This document shows positions 5,503-10,139 of a DNA stretch of 10,139 bases, one piece after another. The DNA is taken from positions 1-10,139 of the forward strand of contig DAOWKH010000052.1 in assembly GCA_030639955.1 (NCBI GenBank), written 5' to 3'. Within the stretch, counting starts at the first letter, position 1; each line of letters begins with the position of its first letter. The position numbers were made by a program, and so were the translations under genes. The stretch comes from Candidatus Omnitrophota bacterium (GTDB lineage Bacteria; Omnitrophota; 4484-213). The notes below the pieces were generated by a model, which was given only the letters and a program-made list of their open reading frames with translations, was not told where the DNA came from and did no database searches.

Positions 5503-5558
5503 GTTTAACACAGAAATCAGCGACGCGTTAGCGTTCGCTGGATTGTGAGTTGTTAGAC
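5503..5558 (-). other. attC-like recombination site A (56 bp)
   Basis: On the - strand it begins GTCTAAC (R'', RYYYAAC) and ends GTTAAAC (R', GTTRRRY). Inside, CAGCGA pairs with TCGCTG, and AAT with ATT is separated from that stem by one unpaired C, as expected for an L box with an extrahelical base. An 11-nt terminal loop and an unpaired spacer complete a typical attC fold. It starts 10 nt after the stop of the truncated upstream gene. Confidence 0.7.
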
Positions 5559-5568
5559 ATATTTTTCC

Positions 5569-5680
5569 TCATTTTTTAAAAAATGTAATGTCAAATGTAG
5601 AGTTAGGATTTTCAAGATTACGATATGAGCTTTTAATACTAAAATTAAATTTATTTTCATGAACAAATTTTTGAAAAATT
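5569..5680 (-). pseudogene. 3' fragment of a lost cassette gene
   Basis: An open frame of about 36 codons ends in TGA (5569-5571), ten bases before attC-like site A. It reads ...QKFVHENKFNFSIKSSYRNL, then ENPNSTFDITFFKK. Composition is AT-rich and protein-like, but there is no start codon, and upstream the frame runs into the coding sequence of etfB. It most likely marks the point where a cassette gene lost its 5' part when the array was joined to the end of etfB. The family is not recognised. Confidence 0.5.
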
Positions 5681-6461
5681 AAGCTGTTTTCAATATCTCT
5701 ACCAACTTTTCTGCTATTTCCTTAGTATCTCCCTGTAGAATTTCCCCTCCCTCCCGCTGAGCAGGAAAGAAGATTTTGATCACCTGAGTAGGAGAACCCT
5801 GCAGACCAATTTTATTCTTGTCAACATCTATGTCCTTGGTTGACCATACCCTTATTTCTGCCTTTTTAGCCCTCATTTTCCCCTTTAATGAGGGTAAACG
5901 GGGTTCATTTATCTCCTTTACCACAGTGAGCAAGCAGGGCAATTTTGTCTGAATAAGCTCATACCCCTCTTCGCTCATCCGCCGGACTTTAATTCTCTCT
6001 TCTTGAAGATTAATCTCCTCAATTTTACTTACATAAGTAATTTGGGGGATATCTAAGCAAACAGACATTTCTGGCCCAACCTGAGCTGTATCCCCATCAG
6101 CGGCTTGTTTTCCGCAGATAATCAAGTCATAATCGCCTATTTTCTTAATCCCTTGGGATAAGGTATAAGAGGTGGATAGTGTATCTGCCCCGGCAAATTC
6201 CCTGCCCGAGAGCAAAATTGCCTCATCTGCTCCTAAAGAAAGCGCCTCGCGCAAAGACCTCTCTGCCTGGGGCGGACCCATACTCAAGACAATAACCTCG
6301 CCCCCTAATTTTTCCTTTAGCCGAATGCCCTCTTCTATAGCATACATATCAAAGGGATTAATAATACTCTCTACGCCCTCGCGAATCAGCGTATTTGTCT
6401 CAGGATTTATCTTTATATCGGTCGTATCCGGAACCTCTTTTATGCAAACAATTATTTTCAT
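5679..6461 (-). CDS. etfB: Electron transfer flavoprotein beta subunit, bifurcating type
   Basis: Beta subunit of ETF, binding AMP or a second FAD and shuttling electrons with EtfA and the acyl-CoA dehydrogenase. From the ATG at 6459-6461 the protein is 260 residues and starts MKIIVCIKEVPDT, the canonical start; an in-frame TTG two codons earlier is rejected. Key motifs are NPFDMYAIEEGIRLKE, SMGPPQAERSLREALSLGAD, GREFAGADTLSTSYTL (87-101) and GKQAADGDTAQVGP (117-130). The DGDTAQVGP form is typical of bifurcating ETFs, where ordinary ones have DDDSNQTG-like sequence. Order acd-etfB-etfA is that of clostridial bcd-etfBA. No Shine-Dalgarno sequence is visible; the leader ends ATTGAAA before the ATG, as in rnc. 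Transcribed downstream of acd across a 369-nt structured gap. Confidence 0.96.
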   Translation of the reverse strand: MKIIVCIKEVPDTTDIKINPETNTLIREGVESIINPFDMYAIEEGIRLKEKLGGEVIVLSMGPPQAERSLREALSLGADEAILLSGREFAGADTLSTSYTLSQGIKKIGDYDLIICGKQAADGDTAQVGPEMSVCLDIPQITYVSKIEEINLQEERIKVRRMSEEGYELIQTKLPCLLTVVKEINEPRLPSLKGKMRAKKAEIRVWSTKDIDVDKNKIGLQGSPTQVIKIFFPAQREGGEILQGDTKEIAEKLVEILKTA

Positions 6462-6470
6462 TTTCAATGA

Positions 6471-6513
6471 CGCTACAATTTAGGCGACTGCAAGGAGATT
6501 AAATTGTATAGCG
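6471..6513 (-). promoter_or_regulatory. Leader hairpin just upstream of etfB, matching that of rnc
   Basis: In the - direction, arms CGCTATACAATTTA and TAAATTGTAGCG pair with one bulge region. The second arm's TAAATTGT ends 13 nt before the etfB ATG, the same distance as in rnc, and the last seven bases before both start codons are ATTGAAA. The loop differs between the two genes while the arms are kept, which favours conserved structure. Confidence 0.6.
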
Positions 6514-6557
6514 GAATTGAATCCGCCGAAGCTTTAGCGTAGGCGGATAAATTCAAC
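6514..6557. repeat. Interspersed palindromic repeat, copy upstream of etfB
   Basis: Core 6522-6547 is the exact reverse complement of 459-484. The flanks (AATTGAA on one side, AAATTCAAC on the other) extend the stem. Relative to the gene it precedes, it has the same orientation and the same order (this palindrome first, then the ACAATTTA hairpin) as the copy upstream of rnc. Confidence 0.85.
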
Positions 6558-6560
6558 TAT

Positions 6561-6595
6561 GCGATTTAGCTTTGGCTTTTGCCTTGCTAAATTGC
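6561..6595. repeat. Third hairpin of the acd-etfB gap
   Basis: The arms GCGATTTAGC (6561-6570) and GCTAAATTGC (6586-6595) pair throughout with one G-T wobble, and an inner GGC-TTTT-GCC continues the stem. It has no match to the other repeats and no T-run. Its function is unknown. Confidence 0.6.
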
Positions 6596-6616
6596 AGTTT
6601 CACCATAAACTAAAAA

Positions 6617-6827
6617 ACAAGATTTTTGCAAATTTTTTATCTTTGGTTTAAGAGGTTCGGGTTGTGTCGCTAAGAAGCCGTTGCACAGCCCGAGCGGGCA
6701 CGGTTCGAGCGAACACAGTGAACGAGAGAGCAAGGGCGAGCACCGAGCAGCAATTACCACGCTGGGGTAATTGACTGCGTGCTTCGTGTGACCAACCCGA
6801 GCCGATAAAGAATTGCAAAAATCCTGT
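6617..6827. repeat. 211-nt structured element with terminal inverted repeats between acd and etfB
   Basis: The left end ACAAGATTTTTGCAAATT (6617-6634) is matched in reverse by AATTGCAAAAATCCTGT (6811-6827). The pairing continues inwards with a TTTATC match and GTTCGGGTTG against CAACCCGAG, interrupted by about ten extra bases on the left. The centre is GC-rich, repeats CGAGC-like words and has its own hairpins, including CAATTACC/GGTAATTG (6751-6773). No ORF is credible. It begins three bases after the acd stop. A miniature inverted-repeat element or a structured RNA would both fit; no target-site duplication is evident. Confidence 0.6.
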
Positions 6828-6830
6828 TCA

Positions 6831-7982
6831 TCACCTCAAACTTTCTTTTATCAAATTCGTAGCGATAATCTCTTTTTGAATCTGATTTGTTCCTTCGTAA
6901 ATCTGGGTAATCTTGGCATCGCGCATAAATTTCTCAATCGGATAATCACGCATATAACCATAGCCACCAAATATTTGCACGCAATCGATGGTTATCTTCA
7001 TTGCCATATCCGAGGCAAAGAGCTTGGTCATTGCCGAAACCTTGGCGATATTCTTCTCGCCGGCATCAATTGCCCGCGCGACGGCATAGATTAAAGCCCG
7101 CGCGGCTTCAATCTCGGTAGCTATATCGGCAAGCATAAATTGAATTCCCTGAAAAGAAGAGATAGGTTTGTTGAATTGAATCCGCTGGCGGGCATAGTCA
7201 ACAGTCAAATCCAGTGCCCCCTGGGCAATACCTAATGCCTGGGCGGCTACGCCCGGCCTTGATTTATCAAATGTCCTCATCGCAATAATAAATCCAAATC
7301 CCTCTTTTCCCAACAGATTTTCTTTGGGGATTTTACAATCATTAAAAATCAGCTCTGAAGTAGCCGAAGCCCGAATACCCATTTTATCCTCTTTTTTGCC
7401 AAAGCTAAATCCGGGAGTTCCCTTCTCTACAATAAAGGTAGAGGCGCCGCGGCTCCCTTTAGTTTTATCGCTCATTGCCACCACAGTGTAAATATCGGCT
7501 ACTTCGCCGTTAGTAATAAAGTGTTTAGTGCCATTGAGGATATAGAAATCTCCTTCTTTTTTGGCAGTAGTTTCAATCGCCCCGGCATCTGAACCGGCAT
7601 TGGGTTCGGTTAAGCCAAAGGCGGCTAACTTCTTGCCACTTGCCAAATCAGGCAGGTATTTTTTCTTTTGTTCTTCATTGCCAAATAAGATTATTGGATA
7701 ACTTCCCAGGGCGCTGGCAGCATAACACACAGCAATCCCGCCGCAGGCCTTGCTCAGCTCCTCGGTAGCGATAACCAACTCCAGAACTCCCCCCCCGCTA
7801 CCACCGTATTTTTCCTCAATAAAAATGCCGAACAGGTCGCTCTGGGCGAGAATTTTCAAAATCTGCTCTGGAAATTCGCCGCTTTTATCCAGCTCAGCAG
7901 CAATCGGTTGAATCTTTTCCTCGGCAATCTGCCTCGCTAGTTCCTGAATCATCAACTGCTGCTCATTTAAAAAGTAGTTCAT
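6831..7982 (-). CDS. Acyl-CoA dehydrogenase (short-chain/butyryl-CoA type)
   Basis: FAD enzyme interconverting acyl-CoA and 2-enoyl-CoA, with ETF as electron partner. The 383 residues are the length of bacterial short-chain and butyryl-CoA dehydrogenases. Motifs in order: YGGSGGG (59-65), FGLTEPNAGSDAGA (122-135), FYILNGTKHFITNG (146-159), the helical C-terminal domain, FGGYGYMRDYPIEKFMRDAKI, and the catalytic base E363 in IYEGTNQIQ. Its ATG overlaps the fabF stop by four bases (ATGA), so it is translationally coupled to a fatty acid synthesis gene, which is unusual. etfB and etfA follow, as in the bcd-etfBA cluster. It may oxidise acyl-CoA or, with a bifurcating ETF, reduce enoyl thioesters; the sequence does not settle which. 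A run of eight G falls in GSGGG. No truncation is seen. Confidence 0.95.
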   Translation of the reverse strand: MNYFLNEQQLMIQELARQIAEEKIQPIAAELDKSGEFPEQILKILAQSDLFGIFIEEKYGGSGGGVLELVIATEELSKACGGIAVCYAASALGSYPIILFGNEEQKKKYLPDLASGKKLAAFGLTEPNAGSDAGAIETTAKKEGDFYILNGTKHFITNGEVADIYTVVAMSDKTKGSRGASTFIVEKGTPGFSFGKKEDKMGIRASATSELIFNDCKIPKENLLGKEGFGFIIAMRTFDKSRPGVAAQALGIAQGALDLTVDYARQRIQFNKPISSFQGIQFMLADIATEIEAARALIYAVARAIDAGEKNIAKVSAMTKLFASDMAMKITIDCVQIFGGYGYMRDYPIEKFMRDAKITQIYEGTNQIQKEIIATNLIKESLR

Positions 7983-9226
7983 TTATACTCCTTAAAAATC
8001 AAACTCACATTATGCCCGCCAAAGCCCAGGGAATTAGAAAGAGCTATCTGGACATCTTTCTGGCGGGCAGTATTAGGCACATAATCCAGGTCGCAATCCG
8101 GGTCAGGATATTCATAATTGATAGTAGGCGGAATAATTTTCTCTTTTATTGCCAGACAACAAACAGCGGCTTCTATTCCTCCAGCTGCTCCCAAGAGGTG
8201 TCCGGTCATTGACTTAGTAGAGCTTACAGGGACTGTCCTGGCGGCATCTCCGAATACCTTTTTTATCGCCAGGGTCTCTGTTTTGTCGTTTAATAGTGTG
8301 GAGGTCCCGTGGGCATTTATATAAGAGATATCTTCGGGATTAACCCCGGCATCTTTTAGAGCTAAATCCATACATTGCGCTGCCCCCTTTCCCTCGGGAT
8401 GAGGGGCAGTAACATGATAGGCATCATCAGACATCCCATAGCCGGCTAATTCGCAATGAATACGGGCGTTTCGCTTCAGAGCGTGCTCTAATTCCTCTAA
8501 AATCAAGATACCCGCTCCCTCGGCCATTACAAAACCATCCCTTTCTTTATCAAAGGGCCGGCTCGCTCTTTCTGGCTGTTGATTATAATGAGTAGAAAGA
8601 GAACGGGCGGCACAAAATCCTCCCAATGCTAAATCGGTAATCGCACTCTCTGTTCCCCCGCTGACGATAATATCGGCTTTATCTTCGCACAGAAAAGAAA
8701 GGGCGATCGCCAGGCTATGACTGGCAGAGGCACAGGCAGTAGTGATACAGAAATTTGGCCCTTGCAAGCCAAAATGAATAGCTACCTCACCGGCAGCCAT
8801 ATTAGTGATTAATTTAGGAATTAAAAAAGGAGAGATGCGCCTTGGTCCGCCTTCTAAAAATCTCTTATGCTGTTCTTCGACTACCCTTAAACTTCCAATC
8901 CCTGAACCAAGTAAAACGCCAATCCGTTCTAAATTCTCCTGCTCTAAGTTCAGTTGGCTGTCTTCTATTGCCTGTTGAGTAGCCGCCAGAGCAAATTGGA
9001 CAAATTTTTCTTTCCTGCGGATTTCCTTAGCTGAAAGAGAGAAATTCTCGGGCTGAAAATCCTGGACCTCTCCAGCCACCTGCGAGCTAAAAAGAGAGGG
9101 GTCAATCTGACTAATCCGTTCAACCCCGCTCTTCCCCTGGCAGAGCGAATTCCAGAATTCCTGCTTAGAGTTCCCTACCGGCGAGATTATTCCAATACCG
9201 CTAATTACTACTCTTCTTTTAGACAT
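7979..9226 (-). CDS. fabF: Beta-ketoacyl-ACP synthase II
   Basis: Elongating condensing enzyme of type II fatty acid synthesis: joins malonyl-ACP to acyl-ACP in the cytoplasm. The 415-residue product has the full thiolase-fold active site: C165 in TTACASASHS, H306 in NAHGTST, K338 in SSTKSM and H343 in TGHLLGAAGG. The start MSKRRVVISGIGIISPVG is the usual one for the family, and length is normal. It follows acpP after a 132-nt gap and overlaps acd by four bases. The ATG sits four bases after a hairpin (9231-9257), and the only weak ribosome binding site (GAGG) lies partly inside its stem, so initiation might be modulated by that structure. Confidence 0.97.
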   Translation of the reverse strand: MSKRRVVISGIGIISPVGNSKQEFWNSLCQGKSGVERISQIDPSLFSSQVAGEVQDFQPENFSLSAKEIRRKEKFVQFALAATQQAIEDSQLNLEQENLERIGVLLGSGIGSLRVVEEQHKRFLEGGPRRISPFLIPKLITNMAAGEVAIHFGLQGPNFCITTACASASHSLAIALSFLCEDKADIIVSGGTESAITDLALGGFCAARSLSTHYNQQPERASRPFDKERDGFVMAEGAGILILEELEHALKRNARIHCELAGYGMSDDAYHVTAPHPEGKGAAQCMDLALKDAGVNPEDISYINAHGTSTLLNDKTETLAIKKVFGDAARTVPVSSTKSMTGHLLGAAGGIEAAVCCLAIKEKIIPPTINYEYPDPDCDLDYVPNTARQKDVQIALSNSLGFGGHNVSLIFKEYK

Positions 9227-9228
9227 TA

Positions 9229-9316
9229 CAAGATTACCTCGCTTTGCTCGGTAATCTGATTACACAGATTAAACTCTGATTACAGAGATTGCTGAGAAGT
9301 TATCGGTGTAATCTTG
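9229..9316. repeat. Nested inverted and direct repeats between acpP and fabF
   Basis: The outer arms CAAGATTAC (9229-9237) and GTAATCTTG (9308-9316) enclose a hairpin AGATTACC/GGTAATCT (9231-9257), and two copies of a 15-nt word, CTGATTACACAGATT (9256-9270) and CTGATTACAGAGATT (9276-9290), spaced 20 nt. Local duplication of a GATTAC word would explain it. The inner hairpin abuts the fabF start. Confidence 0.75.
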
Positions 9317-9333
9317 ATTTAATCGCTGTAATC

Positions 9334-9358
9334 ATATGCCGAACGAAGTGAGGCATAT
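9334..9358. repeat. Hairpin directly after the acpP stop codon
   Basis: The arms ATATGCC (9334-9340) and GGCATAT (9352-9358) are perfect, with an 11-nt loop, immediately adjacent to the acpP stop (9359-9361). There is no U-run, so it is more likely an mRNA-stabilising or processing structure that could set acpP message above fabF than a full terminator. Confidence 0.55.
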
Positions 9359-9607
9359 TTATTTCTTATCCTTTGCCTTTTCTTCAATATATTTAACTGC
9401 ATCACCCACGGTGGCCATCTTTTCGGCATCGGAATCAGGGATTTCAATGCCAAATTCCTCTTCCAGAGCCATCACCAACTCTACAGTATCCAGGGAATCA
9501 GCCCCGAGGTCATTAATAAACGAAGCATCATTTTTAAGCTCGTCCTTCCCCAAACCTAATTGCTCTCCAATAACATCTTTTACTTTTCCTTCTACTTCTG
9601 CAGTCAT
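9359..9607 (-). CDS. acpP: Acyl carrier protein
   Basis: Carries growing acyl chains on a phosphopantetheine arm. The 82-residue acidic protein starts MTAEVEGKVKDVI and has the modification site S38 in DLGADSLD, followed by TVELVMALEEEFGIEIPDSDAEKM, all canonical. The ATG at 9605-9607 is fixed by a strong AGGAGG (9613-9618) five bases upstream. The frame stays open for 61 more codons, but that stretch is the hairpin-rich spacer and is not ACP-like. The gene lies between fabG and fabF as in most bacteria. Confidence 0.97.
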   Translation of the reverse strand: MTAEVEGKVKDVIGEQLGLGKDELKNDASFINDLGADSLDTVELVMALEEEFGIEIPDSDAEKMATVGDAVKYIEEKAKDKK

Positions 9608-9629
9608 TTTTTCCTCCTCAATGAGACTT

Positions 9630-9663
9630 GCATTTTTCCAAGCCGAAGGCGCAGAAAAAATGC
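9630..9663. repeat. Hairpin upstream of acpP
   Basis: The arms GCATTTTT (9630-9637) and AAAAATGC (9656-9663) pair perfectly, with a small GCC-GAA-GGC hairpin in the loop. It lies 12 nt upstream of the acpP ribosome binding site. Its AT-rich arms loosely recall the GATTTTTGC arms seen upstream of etfA. Confidence 0.6.
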
Positions 9664-9675
9664 TTAGTCGAATTG

Positions 9676-9737
9676 ATCCCGCCGAAGGTTGTAAAATTAT
9701 CGTAGAGAATTTTACAACATCTTCACTGAGGCGGGAT
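9676..9737. repeat. Palindrome nested within a palindrome between fabG and acpP
   Basis: The outer arms ATCCCGCC (9676-9683) and GGCGGGAT (9730-9737) with GAAG/CTTC inside them resemble the family at 459-484. Their interior is occupied by an independent perfect palindrome, GTTGTAAAATT (9688-9698) and AATTTTACAAC (9708-9718), with a nine-base loop. The simplest reading is one element inserted into another. Confidence 0.7.
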
Positions 9738-9794
9738 ACATTTAGGTTAATATTGCTTCTCATTCTTGGTATAACTTCCTTAAGTTTCATTTTT

Positions 9795-10139
9795 CTACGC
9801 TATTCCTCCGTCTACTCTGATCACCTCCCCATTGATATAATCTGAATTTTTGCTCGCTAAAAAGAGGGCAAGATTTGCCACATCCCTCTTCTCCCCTAAT
9901 CTCCTTGAGGGTATCTGATTAATTATCGCCTCCTTACTCGTCTCGGACATTTTCTCGGTCATCTCTGTTTGGATAAAACCGGGGGCGATTGCGTTTACCT
10001 GAATATTGCGACCGGCAAGCTCCTGAGCAGCGCTCTTGGTAAATCCAATTATACCTGCCTTGGAGGCAGCATAATTGGCCTGACCAACATTTCCCTTGAT
10101 GCCGATAATGGAGGAGATGTTAACAATCTTTCCCTCTCT
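9795..10139 (-). CDS. fabG: 3-oxoacyl-ACP reductase, C-terminal part (cut by window edge)
   Basis: NADPH-dependent reductase of the first reductive step in fatty acid elongation; short-chain dehydrogenase family. The last 114 codons are present, ending in TAG (9795-9797); the 5' part lies beyond the window. Visible are the catalytic Ser region (VNISSIIG), the catalytic pair in NYAASKAG (Tyr-x3-Lys), the NAIAPGFIQTEMTEKM segment typical of FabG, and the C-terminal YINGEVIRVDGGIA. The identity as FabG, and not another short-chain reductase, is supported by those motifs and by acpP-fabF next to it. It is separated from acpP by 187 nt holding two hairpins. Confidence 0.93.
   Translation of the reverse strand, partial: REGKIVNISSIIGIKGNVGQANYAASKAGIIGFTKSAAQELAGRNIQVNAIAPGFIQTEMTEKMSETSKEAIINQIPSRRLGEKRDVANLALFLASKNSDYINGEVIRVDGGIA

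Larger units (their letters stand above)
4352..5680 (-). mobile_element. Integron-type gene cassette array without integrase, inserted between etfB and etfA
   Basis: On the - strand the order is: gene tail, attC-like site (5558-5503), three-TM gene, attC-like site (5005-4932), brnT-brnA, partial attC-like site (4392-4352). Each stop codon is followed after 10, 16 and 2 nt by a box sharing AACAACTYA. The two complete sites end in GCTGATTTC followed by TGTT. Short cassettes, tight gene-attC spacing, an unknown gene and a promoter-bearing toxin-antitoxin pair are all typical of cassettes. No integrase or attI is visible. The block interrupts etfB-etfA, which are normally adjacent. Edges are approximate. 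The alternative is coincidental palindromes, in a region that has many. Confidence 0.65.

Noticed and set aside
6468..6830. Riboswitch in the acd-etfB gap
   Set aside because: Structured, but I recognise no known riboswitch core and no terminator or anti-terminator pair; described as repeats and hairpins instead.
9608..9790. N-terminal extension of acpP by 61 codons
   Set aside because: The stretch is the hairpin-filled spacer, has no ACP similarity, and a strong AGGAGG five bases before the ATG at 9607 fixes the start.

Overview
The window is AT-rich bacterial DNA, probably from an anaerobic, uncultivated lineage. Reasons: an electron-bifurcating-type ETF with an N-terminal ferredoxin domain, an RnfB-like Fe-S protein, and many small palindromic repeats in nearly every intergenic gap. 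An Omnitrophota-like or similar candidate phylum would fit, but that is an impression, not a demonstrated assignment.

Layout. Left end, + strand: the 3' end of an unidentified gene (1-444), then rnc for RNase III (556-1398). Everything right of about 1500 reads on the - strand, converging on rnc. In transcription order it is fabG (cut by the right edge), acpP, fabF, acyl-CoA dehydrogenase (acd), etfB, an inserted cassette block, etfA with a fused ferredoxin, rpmF, plsX, and a short RnfB-like Fe-S membrane protein. Several junctions are tight overlaps (fabF/acd, rpmF/plsX, plsX/Fe-S gene), which suggests one long operon for fatty acid and phospholipid precursor synthesis with an acyl-CoA dehydrogenase/ETF module in its middle. 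The redox module could supply or remove electrons at the enoyl/acyl step beside the FabG-AcpP-FabF elongation machinery.

The most striking region is 4352-5680, between etfB and etfA. It looks like a small integron-type cassette array without a visible integrase: a truncated gene tail, an attC-like site, a three-TM hypothetical gene, a second attC-like site, a BrnT/BrnA toxin-antitoxin pair with its own extended -10 promoter, and a partial third attC-like site. Each stop codon is followed within 2-16 nt by a box sharing AACAACTYA.

Two further oddities stand out. First, rnc carries an in-frame tandem array of a 30-bp unit (four units, 661-780) derived from a palindromic repeat that also occurs between genes; it adds an Arg/Gly/Ser-rich loop just before the catalytic signature. 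Second, rnc and etfB, on opposite strands, have the same two-hairpin leader. In both the second hairpin arm ends exactly 13 nt before the ATG and the leader ends ATTGAAA. No tRNA, rRNA or CRISPR array was seen.
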